A stretch of 64,000 nucleotides of DNA from Schauerella fraxinea (lineage in GTDB: Bacteria; Pseudomonadota; Gammaproteobacteria; Burkholderiales; Burkholderiaceae_B), in contig JAVDKK010000003.1 in assembly GCA_030849945.1 (NCBI GenBank), positions 682,001 through 746,000 of the forward strand, in the 5' to 3' direction. Below are positions 8,030 through 17,165 of this stretch, piece by piece. The translations under genes were made by a program, and so were the position numbers. The stretch's first letter is position 1. Every line of letters starts with the position of its first letter. A model generated the notes under the pieces. The model had not been told where the DNA came from. It saw only the letters and a program-made list of their open reading frames with translations, and did not search any database.

Positions 8030-8533
8030 ATGGCTGATCTATTCGTACTTTCTAAAGAAGCGCTCGCGGGCATGGACGTCGAACTTATCGACGTCGAACG
8101 TGCTGCGATGGGCTTGCTGCGCGTCACAATCGACCATGTCGACGGGGTCACGATCGACCATTGTCAACAGGTGTCGAATCAATTGTCGCGCGTGTTCGAA
8201 GTCGAAAACATCGATTACAAGCGCCTGGAGGTCGGGTCGCCGGGCGTGGATCGCCCGCTGCGCAATGAAGCCGATTTTCTGCGTTTTATCGGCGAGCGCG
8301 CCGAAGTAAAAATGCGCGAACCGGCGCTCGACGGCCGGCGCATGTATTCCGGGATGTTGGTTTTGCCGGAAACGTCCGGTGAAGCAGCCGATGCGCAAGC
8401 AGTCGACAAAACCGTGTTCGGCCTCGAATTTGAGGCAAAAAAGAACGAGGTTCAACTCCTGACGTTCACGATCGACGATGTCGACCGTGCGAAGCTGGAT
8501 CCCATTCTCGATTTCAAGGGCAAAAAGCGATGA
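8030..8533 (+). CDS. rimP: Ribosome maturation factor RimP
   Basis: RimP helps assemble the 30S subunit. The 167-residue protein shows the family features GMDVELIDVER near the N-terminus, RVTIDH, SPGVDRPLRNEADFLRFIGE (the strongest RimP signature) and a C-terminal SH3-like domain. ATG 8030 was chosen because the frame upstream runs through the terminator hairpin. The start has almost no Shine-Dalgarno sequence, only GAG directly after the terminator T-tract. It overlaps nusA by 4 bp, so the two are translationally coupled in the standard rimP-nusA-infB order. Confidence 0.93.
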   Translation: MADLFVLSKEALAGMDVELIDVERAAMGLLRVTIDHVDGVTIDHCQQVSNQLSRVFEVENIDYKRLEVGSPGVDRPLRNEADFLRFIGERAEVKMREPALDGRRMYSGMLVLPETSGEAADAQAVDKTVFGLEFEAKKNEVQLLTFTIDDVDRAKLDPILDFKGKKR

Positions 8534-10008
8534 GTCGCGAAATTCTTCTGTTGGTCGATGCCTTGGCGCGTGAGAAAAACGTGACGCGCGAAGTGGTCTT
8601 CGGCGCGCTCGAAAACGCGCTGGCCTCGGCCATGAAAAAGCGCTTCAAAGAAGACGCCGATATCCGCGTGTCGATCGATCGCGAGACGGGTAGCCATGAA
8701 GGCTTCCGCCGCTGGCTCGTCGTTCCCGACGATGCTGGTCTGCAAGAGCCCGACAAGCAGGAAATGCTGTCGGACGCGCTTGAAATCGTCGACAACATCG
8801 AAGCGGGCGAATACATCGAAGAAGCGCTCGAGCCGATCGAGTTTGGCCGGATCGGCGCGCAGGCGGCCAAGCAGGCCATTCTGCAGCGCATCCGCGACGC
8901 CGAGCGCGAGCAAGTGCTCAACGACTTCCTCGATCGCGGTGAAACCATTGTGTCCGGCACGGTCAAGCGCATGGACAAGGGCGACGCCATCATCGAAACG
9001 GGCAAGATCGAAGCGCGCCTGCCGCGTTCCGAAATGATCCCGAAAGAAAACCTGCGCGTCAGCGACCGTGTGCGTGCCTTCGTGGCGCGTGTCGATCACG
9101 CTGCCCGTGGCCAGCAAGTCATTCTGTCGCGCACGTCGCCCGATTTCATTCGCCAGCTCTTCGAAAACGAAGTGCCGGAAATCGAACAGGGCCTGCTCGA
9201 GATCAAGGCTGCCGCGCGCGATGCGGGCGTGCGGGCCAAGATCGCCGTGGTCGCTTACGACAAGCGCATCGACCCGATCGGTACGTGCGTGGGAATGCGC
9301 GGTTCGCGTGTGACCGCCGTACGTAATGAGTTGGGTGGCGAACAAGTTGACATCGTGCTGTGGTCGGAAGATCCTGCCCAGTTCGTGATCGGCGCGTTGG
9401 CGCCCGCCAATGTCGAGTCCATCGTGGTGGACGAAGACAAGCACGCCATGGACGTCGTCGTCGACGAGGAAAATCTGCCCAAGGCCATCGGCGCCAAGGG
9501 TCAGAACGTACGCCTTGCCTCCGAGTTGACGGGCTGGCAGATCAACATCATGACGCCTGAAGAAAGTCAGAACCGTCAGGAAGTCGAGCGTTCGGGCTTG
9601 CGCGTGACCTTCATGCAGAAATTGGATGTGGACGAAGAAGTCGCCGACATCCTGATCGACGAAGGTTTCACGGGCATCGAAGAAATCGCGTATGTGCCGA
9701 TGCAAGAGTTGCTCGAGATCGAAGCCTTCGACGAAGACACGATCAACGAGCTGCGCACGCGGGCACGCAATGCGTTGCTGACCGAAGCCATCGCTCAGGA
9801 AGAGCGCCTCGAAACGGCCCAGGATTTGCTGGCGTTGGAAGGTGTGACCCCCGAGTTGGCCGCCAAGTTGGCTGAACGTAAAGTCCACACGCGCGACGAT
9901 CTGGCCGAACTCGCTACCGACGAATTGTCGGAGATTTCCGGTCTGGACGAACAACAGTCGAGTGATCTGATCATGCGGGCCCGTGCCCACTGGTTCGATG
10001 AAGAATAA
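8530..10008 (+). CDS. nusA: Transcription termination/antitermination factor NusA
   Basis: NusA binds RNA polymerase and nascent RNA and controls pausing, termination and antitermination. The 492-residue protein has the N-terminal RNAP-binding domain (1-130), an S1 domain (TIVSGTVKRMDKGDAIIETG), two KH domains (including CVGMRGSRVTAVRNELGGE and IGAKGQNVRLASELTGW) and two C-terminal acidic HhH repeats ending in SSDLIMRARAHWF. Length and order match proteobacterial NusA. It overlaps rimP by 4 bp and lies 72 bp before infB. NusA is a candidate effector of the leader attenuator upstream of rimP. Confidence 0.97.
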   Translation: MSREILLLVDALAREKNVTREVVFGALENALASAMKKRFKEDADIRVSIDRETGSHEGFRRWLVVPDDAGLQEPDKQEMLSDALEIVDNIEAGEYIEEALEPIEFGRIGAQAAKQAILQRIRDAEREQVLNDFLDRGETIVSGTVKRMDKGDAIIETGKIEARLPRSEMIPKENLRVSDRVRAFVARVDHAARGQQVILSRTSPDFIRQLFENEVPEIEQGLLEIKAAARDAGVRAKIAVVAYDKRIDPIGTCVGMRGSRVTAVRNELGGEQVDIVLWSEDPAQFVIGALAPANVESIVVDEDKHAMDVVVDEENLPKAIGAKGQNVRLASELTGWQINIMTPEESQNRQEVERSGLRVTFMQKLDVDEEVADILIDEGFTGIEEIAYVPMQELLEIEAFDEDTINELRTRARNALLTEAIAQEERLETAQDLLALEGVTPELAAKLAERKVHTRDDLAELATDELSEISGLDEQQSSDLIMRARAHWFDEE

Positions 10009-10080
10009 GTACCTGCCGGGCAGCCATCTACCGATGGCGAGCCTGCAATAGAAATAGCTGCATATAGGGAAGAGAGCCTA

Positions 10081-13000
10081 ATGTCGAGTAACACCGTCGC
10101 CCAGTTCGCTGTCGAACTGAAAATGCCATCCAACGTGCTGCTGGAACAGCTGCGCGCGGCTGGTGTCGACCTGAAATCGGTTGAAGATAACGTCACCGAC
10201 AGCGACAAGGCGAAACTGCTCGAGTCGTTGCGCCGCGCGCACGGCGCGACAGAAGGCAAGAAGATCACGCTGACGCGCCGTCAAACCTCGGAAATCCGTC
10301 AAGCCGACGGTTCGGGTCGTTCCCGTACGATCCAGGTCGAGGTGCGCAAGAAGCGTGTCTTCGTCAAGCGCGATGCAAACGACGTGACTGCCGAAGGTGT
10401 GGACGCGTCCGAGGACGCCGATCTGGATATCGCGCAAACGCCTGACACCGACGTGATCGATACCGCGCCGGTCGCGGTCGCCGCGCCGGCTGTCGAGACG
10501 ACGGACACGGCCGCTGCCGAACAGCCCGCACCCGCACCGGTCGAAGCCGCTGCGAGCGAGCCCGTGACGGAAGTCGCCGACGCGCCGCGTGCCGAAGAAG
10601 CCAAGCCGGCCGAGCCGGTGCCTGTCGCGGCTACCGAAGCCGACGTGCCCGCCACCACCGAAGCTTTGGCGAAAACGCCCGCAGCGCCGGTTGCCGAGAC
10701 GCCCAAGCCTGCTGCCGCCGAGTCGCGCGAGCAACCGGAAGCGGCTGCACCTGCCGCTACGGAAGCTGATGCTGCCGCCAAGCCGGCTGAAGCGCCCGCG
10801 ACCGAATCGACTCCCGTCAAGACTGACGCGGTCGGTACGTCCGAGGCCGACGTGCCCGCATCGACGGAGGCTGCACCGTCGGCCCCCGCCGCGACGCCTG
10901 TCGCGCAAGCCAGCACGGCCACGCCGGCTGCGGATGCCGCCGCCGCTGAGGCCCGCGGTACCGTGGGCGGCACGCCGCCCAATATGAACAGCAACAAGCG
11001 CGTGCGCGCCGTCGCGGCGGATACCCGCCGTGCCGCGCCCGCGTCTGCTGCAAGCGACGCCGATCGCGATGCCGCGCGCAAGAAGGCCGAGGCGGAAGCC
11101 GCTGCTTTGCGCGAGATGCTCAATCGTCCGCGCAAGGTATTGCGTGCACCGGAACCCGAAGCGCCTGCCGCGCCGATTTCCGGCACGCTGCACAAACCTG
11201 CAGGCAAGCCTGGCGCAAAGAAAGATGCCAAGCCCGCCGCCGGTGGCGCCGATGGCAAGAAAACCATCAAGACGGCCGAAGTCGCGTCGACCTGGAAGGA
11301 CGATGCGTCCCGCAAGAAGCCTGCTGACACCAAGGGTGCGCCGAGCCGTGATGGCTGGCGTGCAGGTGGCAAGGCCGGCAGCGGTGGCAAGGGTGGCCGC
11401 AATTCGCGCAACAATCAGCAGTCGGATCGTCGTGCCGAGCCCGCACCCGCCGAGTTCATCGCTCGCGAAGTGCACGTGCCCGAAACGATCACCGTTGCCG
11501 ATCTGGCACACAAGATGTCGGTCAAGGCTGCCGAGGTCATCAAGCATCTGATGAAGTTGGGTCAGATGGTCACGATCAACCAGGTGCTCGACCAGGAAAC
11601 CGCGATGATCGTGGTGGAAGAGTTGGGTCACGTGGCGATCGCCGCCAAGCTGGACGATCCCGAAGCCTTCCTGGATCTGTCGCCTGCCACCACCGACGCC
11701 GAGCTGTTGCCGCGCGCTCCGGTGGTCACGGTCATGGGCCACGTCGACCACGGCAAGACCTCGCTGCTGGATTACATCCGCCGTGCCAAGGTCGCCTCGG
11801 GCGAAGCCGGCGGGATCACGCAGCACATCGGTGCTTATCACGTGCAAACGGAACGCGGCATGGTCACGTTCCTCGACACGCCGGGCCACGAAGCGTTTAC
11901 CGCGATGCGTGCCCGCGGTGCTCAAGCAACCGACATCGTGATTCTCGTGGTGGCCGCCGACGACGGCGTGATGCCGCAGACGCGTGAAGCCATTCACCAT
12001 GCCAAGGCTGCCGGTGTGCAACTTGTCGTGGCAGTGAACAAGATCGACAAACCGGGTGCCAATCCTGAGCGTGTGAAGCAGGAATTGGTTGCCGAGCAAG
12101 TGGTGCCGGAAGAATACGGTGGCGATGTGCCGTTCGTGTCCGTGTCCGCCAAAACGGGCGCCGGTATCGAAGATTTGCTGGAAAACGTGCTGTTGCAAGC
12201 CGAAATTCTGGAGCTCAAGGCGCCCGTCGAATCCATGGCCAAGGGCCTGGTCATCGAAGCGCGTCTGGACAAGGGCCGCGGTCCGGTGGCCACGATCCTG
12301 GTGCAGTCCGGTACGCTCAAGCGTGGTGATGTCGTTTTGGCCGGCGCAAGCTACGGCCGCGTGCGCGCCATGCTGGACGAAAACGGCAAGCCGGTGCAGA
12401 GTGCGGGTCCGTCGATTCCGGTCGAGATCCAAGGCCTCACCGAAGTGCCCGCCGCGGGTGACGAGCTGATGGTATTGGGCGACGAGCGCAAGGCGCGCGA
12501 AATTGCACTGTTCCGTCAAGGCAAGTTCCGCGACGTCAAGCTGGCTCGCCAGCAAGCCGCCAAGCTCGAGTCGTTGTTCGACAACATGGGCGAGGGCACG
12601 CAAACCCTGGCCTTGATCGTCAAGACCGACGTGCAGGGTTCGCAGGAAGCGCTGGTCAGCTCGCTGACGAAGCTGTCTACCGACGAAGTGCGTGTGCAGG
12701 TTGTGCACGCCGCCGTGGGTGGTATCTCCGAGAGCGACATCAACCTCGCGATCGCGTCCAACGCAGTGGTCATCGGCTTTAACGTGCGTGCTGAAGCCAG
12801 CGCGCGCAAATTGGCCGAGAACAACGGCATCGATGTGCGCTACTACAACATCATCTACGACGCCGTGGATGAGATCAAAGCAGCCATGTCGGGCATGTTG
12901 GCCCCCGAGAAGCGCGAGGAAGTCATCGGTATGGTCGAGATTCGCGAGGTCTACACGATTTCGCGTATCGGCAACATCGGCGGCTGCATGGTGCTCGACG

Positions 13001-13212
13001 GTGTGGTGCGCCGCGACTCGCAAGTGCGTTTGCTGCGCAACAACGTGGTGCAATGGTCCGGCTGGCTCGAATCGCTGCGCCGCTTCAAGGACGACGTCAA
13101 GGAAGTCAAACAGGGGTTCGATTGCGGTATCACGCTCAAGAACAACAATGACATCCAGGTCGGCGACCAACTCGAAGTGTTCGAAATCAAGGAAGTCGCG
13201 CGGACGCTGTAA
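10081..13212 (+). CDS. infB: Translation initiation factor IF-2
   Basis: IF-2 places fMet-tRNA on the 30S subunit and promotes subunit joining. The protein has 1043 residues. An IF2_N domain is at 1-50, followed by a very long Ala/Pro/Glu-rich linker (about 110-380). A second IF2_N domain (EVHVPETITVADLAHKMSV) leads into the G domain, with G1 GHVDHGKT at about 553, DTPGHEAF and NKID, and then domains II-IV ending in the fMet-tRNA-binding C2 region. GGGAAGAGAG precedes the ATG by 5-10 bp. Standard operon position between nusA and rbfA. Confidence 0.97.
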   Translation: MSSNTVAQFAVELKMPSNVLLEQLRAAGVDLKSVEDNVTDSDKAKLLESLRRAHGATEGKKITLTRRQTSEIRQADGSGRSRTIQVEVRKKRVFVKRDANDVTAEGVDASEDADLDIAQTPDTDVIDTAPVAVAAPAVETTDTAAAEQPAPAPVEAAASEPVTEVADAPRAEEAKPAEPVPVAATEADVPATTEALAKTPAAPVAETPKPAAAESREQPEAAAPAATEADAAAKPAEAPATESTPVKTDAVGTSEADVPASTEAAPSAPAATPVAQASTATPAADAAAAEARGTVGGTPPNMNSNKRVRAVAADTRRAAPASAASDADRDAARKKAEAEAAALREMLNRPRKVLRAPEPEAPAAPISGTLHKPAGKPGAKKDAKPAAGGADGKKTIKTAEVASTWKDDASRKKPADTKGAPSRDGWRAGGKAGSGGKGGRNSRNNQQSDRRAEPAPAEFIAREVHVPETITVADLAHKMSVKAAEVIKHLMKLGQMVTINQVLDQETAMIVVEELGHVAIAAKLDDPEAFLDLSPATTDAELLPRAPVVTVMGHVDHGKTSLLDYIRRAKVASGEAGGITQHIGAYHVQTERGMVTFLDTPGHEAFTAMRARGAQATDIVILVVAADDGVMPQTREAIHHAKAAGVQLVVAVNKIDKPGANPERVKQELVAEQVVPEEYGGDVPFVSVSAKTGAGIEDLLENVLLQAEILELKAPVESMAKGLVIEARLDKGRGPVATILVQSGTLKRGDVVLAGASYGRVRAMLDENGKPVQSAGPSIPVEIQGLTEVPAAGDELMVLGDERKAREIALFRQGKFRDVKLARQQAAKLESLFDNMGEGTQTLALIVKTDVQGSQEALVSSLTKLSTDEVRVQVVHAAVGGISESDINLAIASNAVVIGFNVRAEASARKLAENNGIDVRYYNIIYDAVDEIKAAMSGMLAPEKREEVIGMVEIREVYTISRIGNIGGCMVLDGVVRRDSQVRLLRNNVVQWSGWLESLRRFKDDVKEVKQGFDCGITLKNNNDIQVGDQLEVFEIKEVARTL

Positions 13213-13239
13213 AGCGGCCACCGACCCAATGCTGTCTCT

Positions 13240-13644
13240 ATGAGCCGTCATAAAACCAAAGCGATCCCCGGCCGAAATATTCGGCTGGCCGACCAGATCC
13301 AGAAGGATCTGGCCGAGATCATCCAGCGCGAGATCGATATCAAGCGCGCTGGCTTGATCACGCTGTCCGGCGTGGATCTTTCCGCGGACTACGCGCACGC
13401 CAAGGTGTATTTCACCGTCATCGCAGGCGAGCCGGATGTGGCCGCCGCGTTGCTCAATGAAAAGGCCGGCTGGCTGCATTCGCAGTTGTACAAACTGCTG
13501 CAGATTCACACGGTGCCGACGTTGCGCTTCTTCCACGATCCCAAGATCGCGGAAGGCATTGAAATGTCGCTGCTTATCGACCGCGCCAACCGTCCCGGTT
13601 CGCGTGCCGACGATCCTGACGAACCTGAAGACCCGTCCAAGTAG
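13240..13644 (+). CDS. rbfA: 30S ribosome-binding factor A
   Basis: RbfA is a cold-adaptation and late 30S maturation factor that binds near helix 1 of 16S rRNA. The 134-residue KH-like protein shows RLADQIQKDLAEIIQREI, LSADYAHAKVYFTV and the C-terminal HTVPTLRFFHDPKIAEG motif typical of the family. It sits 27 bp after infB and 29 bp before truB, the conserved order. Confidence 0.95.
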   Translation: MSRHKTKAIPGRNIRLADQIQKDLAEIIQREIDIKRAGLITLSGVDLSADYAHAKVYFTVIAGEPDVAAALLNEKAGWLHSQLYKLLQIHTVPTLRFFHDPKIAEGIEMSLLIDRANRPGSRADDPDEPEDPSK

Positions 13645-13673
13645 GGCGGTCGTCACTTTTCTCGGATTCGACG

Positions 13674-14414
13674 ATGGCCAAACGACGCGGGCAGGTGCTC
13701 GATGGGGTTCTGTTGCTTGATAAACCGGTAGGTTTGTCGAGCAATCATGCATTGCAGCGCGCCCGGCGCGCAATGGATGCCGCCAAGGCAGGACACACGG
13801 GCACGCTCGATCCTTTCGCCACCGGTTTGCTGGTGTGCTGCATGGGTCGGGCCACGAAAATTGCGGGCGCGATGCTCAATGCCGACAAGTCATATCGCGC
13901 CACAGTACTGTTTGGTCAGGAAACCGATTCCGGCGATCTGACGGGCATTCCGACACAGTCGGCGCCCGAAGGATTTACCGGGGTCGATCCCGAGGCGCTC
14001 GAGGTCGTATTGTCACGTTTCCGTGGCACGATTTCTCAAGTGCCACCTATGTATTCCGCGCTCAAGCGCGATGGCAAGCCGCTCTATCACTATGCGCGGC
14101 AAGGCATCGAACTCGAGCGCGAGCCGCGCACCGTCACAATCCATAGCCTTACGCTGGTGGCTTGCGACGGGATGACGGCTGAACTGGATGTGGCGTGCAG
14201 CAAAGGCACCTACATCCGCACGCTGGCCGAGGATATCGGCCGGGCGCTGGGCTGTTTTGCGCACCTCACCGCGCTGCGACGCACGCAGGTGGGACCGTTT
14301 TCGTTGCAGGGCGCGGTAACGCTGGAAGCGTTGCAAGCGTCCGAGGCGCCTGCCCAAGCGCTTATTGCGATAGATGAATTGCCGACGGGTCTGATGCCCG
14401 CCGGTCGAACCTAA
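13674..14414 (+). CDS. truB: tRNA pseudouridine-55 synthase TruB
   Basis: TruB makes pseudouridine 55 in the T-loop of tRNAs. In the 246-residue protein the catalytic Asp is residue 46 in GHTGTLDPFATGLL. Other motifs are LLDKPVGLSSNHALQ near the N-terminus, the QVPPMYSALKRDGKPLY motif and CSKGTYIRTLAEDIG. The C-terminal PUA-type extension is short, as in many betaproteobacteria. It follows rbfA in the nusA operon and precedes typA by 10 bp. Confidence 0.96.
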   Translation: MAKRRGQVLDGVLLLDKPVGLSSNHALQRARRAMDAAKAGHTGTLDPFATGLLVCCMGRATKIAGAMLNADKSYRATVLFGQETDSGDLTGIPTQSAPEGFTGVDPEALEVVLSRFRGTISQVPPMYSALKRDGKPLYHYARQGIELEREPRTVTIHSLTLVACDGMTAELDVACSKGTYIRTLAEDIGRALGCFAHLTALRRTQVGPFSLQGAVTLEALQASEAPAQALIAIDELPTGLMPAGRT

Positions 14415-14424
14415 AGGACTTGTT

Positions 14425-16248
14425 ATGACCCGCGCATTGCGCAACGTCGCCATCATTGCCCACGTTGACCACGGCAAAACGACGCTCGTCGATCAGCTGC
14501 TGCGTCAATCCGGGACATTCCGGGAAAACCAGGCGCTGACCGAGCGCGTCATGGACTCCAACGACCTCGAAAAAGAACGCGGCATCACGATTCTGTCGAA
14601 GAACTGTGCGGTTCAATACGAAGGCACGCACATCAACATCGTCGACACCCCGGGCCACGCCGACTTCGGCGGTGAAGTCGAGCGCGTGCTGTCGATGGTC
14701 GACGGCGTGTTGCTGTTGGTCGACGCCGTCGAAGGCCCGATGCCCCAGACGATTTTCGTGACGCGTAAGGCCTTGGCGCTGGGCTTGAAGCCCATCGTCG
14801 TGGTCAACAAGATCGACCGTCCGGGCGCACGCCCCGACTTCGTGATCAACGCCACGTTCGAATTGTTCGACAAGCTGGGCGCTACGGAAGAGCAGTTGGA
14901 CTTCCCGGTCGTGTTCGCCTCGGGCTTGTCCGGCTACGCCGGCCTGACCGACGACGTGCGCGAGGGCGACATGCGTCCGCTGTTCGAAGCCATCATCAAG
15001 CACGTGCCCCAACGTGACGACCGTCCGGATGAGCCTTTCCAGATGCAGGTCATCTCGCTGGACTACAACAGCTACGTCGGCAAGATCGCGATCGGTCGTG
15101 TCAATCGTGGCCGTGTGAAGGCGCTGCAGGAAGTGGCCTTCCGCGCGGGCCCCGAGGGTGCTGTGGCCAAAGGCCGTATCAACCAGGTGATGAAGTTCCA
15201 GGGTCTGGAGCGTGTGATCGTCGACGAAGCCGAAGCCGGCGACATCGTGCTGATCAACGGTATCGAAGATCTGGCCATCGGCACCACCGTGACCGATCCC
15301 AACACGCCCGAAGCATTGCCCCTGTTGCGCATCGACGAGCCCACGCTCACGATGAACTTCATGGTCAACACCTCGCCCCTGGCCGGCCGTGAAGGCAAGT
15401 TCGTCACCAGCCGCCAATTGCGTGACCGTCTGGACCGCGAGTTGAAAGCCAACGTGGCGCTGCGTGTGCGCGACACCGGCGACGACACGGTGTTTGAAGT
15501 GTCGGGCCGTGGCGAATTGCACTTGACGATTCTGCTCGAAACGATGCGTCGCGAAGGCTACGAGATGGCCGTGTCGCGTCCGCGCGTGGTCTTCAAGGAA
15601 GTCGATGGCGTGCGTCACGAGCCGTTTGAGTCGTTGACCGTGGACGTCGAAGACGCGCATCAAGGCGGCGTGATGGAAGAGCTGGGCCGCCGTAAGGGCG
15701 ACCTGCAAGACATGACGCCGGACGGCCGTGGCCGTACGCGTCTGGAATACATCATTCCGGCGCGCGGCTTGATCGGCTTCCAGAACGAATTCCTGACGAT
15801 GACCCGTGGTACTGGCTTGATGAGCCACATTTTCCACGAGTACGCACCGGCCCGTGAAGGCGGTATCGGCGAGCGTCGTAACGGCGTGCTGATCTCGCAG
15901 GACAACGGCGATGCCGTGGCCTACGCCTTGTGGAAGCTGCAGGACCGCGGCCGCATGTTCGTGAGCCCGGGCGAGCCGCTGTACGAAGGCATGATCATCG
16001 GTATCCACAGCCGCGACAACGACTTGGTCGTCAACCCGATCAAGGGCAAGCAGTTGACCAACGTTCGCGCCTCGGGCACCGACGAAGCCGTGCGCCTCGT
16101 GCCGCCCATCCAGATGTCGCTGGAATACGCCGTCGAATTCATCGATGACGACGAATTGGTCGAAATCACGCCCAAGTCGATCCGTCTGCGTAAGCGTTAC
16201 CTGCAAGAACACGAGCGCAAGCGCGCTTCGCGTGAAAACAACGGCTAA
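14425..16248 (+). CDS. typA: Ribosome-associated GTPase TypA/BipA
   Basis: A translational GTPase related to EF-G, involved in stress adaptation and 50S assembly. The 607-residue protein has G1 AHVDHGKTT, the switch I motif ERGITI, G3 DTPGHADFGGEVER, G4 NKIDR, domain II, and the TypA-specific C-terminal domain (ARGLIGFQNEFLTMTRGTGLM). Length is typical. AAGGACTTGTT precedes the ATG. Read-through from truB is likely, and a strong hairpin terminator follows 25 bp downstream, so it ends the operon. Confidence 0.97.
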   Translation: MTRALRNVAIIAHVDHGKTTLVDQLLRQSGTFRENQALTERVMDSNDLEKERGITILSKNCAVQYEGTHINIVDTPGHADFGGEVERVLSMVDGVLLLVDAVEGPMPQTIFVTRKALALGLKPIVVVNKIDRPGARPDFVINATFELFDKLGATEEQLDFPVVFASGLSGYAGLTDDVREGDMRPLFEAIIKHVPQRDDRPDEPFQMQVISLDYNSYVGKIAIGRVNRGRVKALQEVAFRAGPEGAVAKGRINQVMKFQGLERVIVDEAEAGDIVLINGIEDLAIGTTVTDPNTPEALPLLRIDEPTLTMNFMVNTSPLAGREGKFVTSRQLRDRLDRELKANVALRVRDTGDDTVFEVSGRGELHLTILLETMRREGYEMAVSRPRVVFKEVDGVRHEPFESLTVDVEDAHQGGVMEELGRRKGDLQDMTPDGRGRTRLEYIIPARGLIGFQNEFLTMTRGTGLMSHIFHEYAPAREGGIGERRNGVLISQDNGDAVAYALWKLQDRGRMFVSPGEPLYEGMIIGIHSRDNDLVVNPIKGKQLTNVRASGTDEAVRLVPPIQMSLEYAVEFIDDDELVEITPKSIRLRKRYLQEHERKRASRENNG

Positions 16249-16273
16249 GCCTTAACGGCTCAAGCTGAATGTA

Positions 16274-16300
16274 AATAAGCGCCCCCTCGGGGCGCTTATT
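16274..16300 (+). terminator. Strong hairpin terminator after typA
   Basis: A perfect 12-bp stem AATAAGCGCCCC / GGGGCGCTTATT (16274-16285 with 16289-16300) with a CTC loop. The U-tract after it is weak (CATTTG), but A/T at the stem base helps. It ends the nusA-typA operon. Confidence 0.8.
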
Positions 16301-16387
16301 CATTTGCGGTTTTGCCACTCAGGGTTGGAGGTGGAGGGCGGCTGGGAAGCCTCCGGATGTCGAGCAAGCGCCCGGCAGCGACGGCAC

Positions 16388-16462
16388 CAGCCTTCCAATC
16401 TCACCACGGCGACAGCCTTCCAACCTCACGATGGCGCCAGTCTTCCAATCTCACAGCGGCAA
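16388..16462. repeat. Three tandem 25-bp repeats
   Basis: Three adjacent units of exactly 25 bp (16388-16412, 16413-16437, 16438-16462) share the core CAGYCTTCCAAYCTCAC followed by a GC-rich variable tail. They lie between the typA terminator and the convergent LOG-family gene, 22 bp beyond its stop codon. Function unknown; possibly a small VNTR. Confidence 0.75.
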
Positions 16463-16484
16463 CGACGCCACCGGACGTGCTGAT

Positions 16485-17165
16485 TTACGCCGGCAAAGAC
16501 GGCGCGTATTCATCCTGCGACAGATGCTTGTTGTGAAAGGCCACCACGTGCTCGACGACTTTTTCGGGATCGTCTTCGATCACGAACAAATCCAGATCGT
16601 GGGCGCTGATCATGCCGTTGGCGAGCACTTGACCCGAGATCCAATCGATCAGCCCGCCCCAGAACTCGCTTCCCACCAGGATGATGGGGGCGGCCGGCAC
16701 CTTGCCGGTCTGGATGAGCGTCAACGCTTCGAAGAGCTCATCCAGCGTGCCGAAGCCGCCGGGCATCGCCACGTAGGCGAAGCTGTGCATGAAAAACGTC
16801 GCCTTGCGCGAGTAGAAATACTCGAAGGGCAGGCTGACGGTCTGGAATTCGTTATTGCTGGATTCGTGGGGGAGTACGATGTTGAGCCCGACGCTCACAC
16901 CGCCTGCCTCGTGCGCGCCTTTGTTGGCAGCCTCCATCATCCCAGGGCCACCCCCGGCGATGACGGCGAATCCGGCTTTGCACAACTTGGCTGCGATCTC
17001 TTCGCAGGTTTTGTACAGCGGGGAATCGCGGCTGGTGCGTGCACTGCCAAATATACTTACCGCAGGGCCGATATCGGCCAGTTGTTCAGCGGCTACTGCC
17101 ATCTCTGACATAATCACCGGTATTTGCTTGTCGACCGGTGTGTCGCCATTTGTTCTTGTGACCAT
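16485..17165 (-). CDS. LOG-family (TIGR00730) protein, probable nucleoside 5'-monophosphate phosphoribohydrolase
   Basis: A 226-residue Rossmann-fold protein of the LOG/'lysine decarboxylase-like' family. Members release cytokinin-type bases or hydrolyse nucleotide 5'-monophosphates. It contains the diagnostic PGGFGTLDELFE motif and the upstream AGGGPGMMEAANKGAHEAGG nucleotide-binding motif. The RKATFFMHSFAYVAMPGG segment holds the catalytic Arg. The longest frame starts at 17165, where its ATG overlaps the ATG of divergent polA. An internal ATG at 17111 (MSEMAVAAEQL) would leave about 50 bp for promoters and is equally plausible. True substrate unknown. Confidence 0.82.
   Translation of the reverse strand: MVTRTNGDTPVDKQIPVIMSEMAVAAEQLADIGPAVSIFGSARTSRDSPLYKTCEEIAAKLCKAGFAVIAGGGPGMMEAANKGAHEAGGVSVGLNIVLPHESSNNEFQTVSLPFEYFYSRKATFFMHSFAYVAMPGGFGTLDELFEALTLIQTGKVPAAPIILVGSEFWGGLIDWISGQVLANGMISAHDLDLFVIEDDPEKVVEHVVAFHNKHLSQDEYAPSLPA

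Noticed and set aside
8452..9990. A 512-codon minus-strand frame
   Set aside because: Mirrors nusA exactly and shows no recognisable domain; nusA is unambiguous.
10078..13773. A 1231-codon minus-strand frame
   Set aside because: Antisense shadow of infB, rbfA and the start of truB; His/Arg/Gly-rich with no motifs.
14362..16212. A 616-codon minus-strand frame
   Set aside because: Shadow of typA; no domain features.
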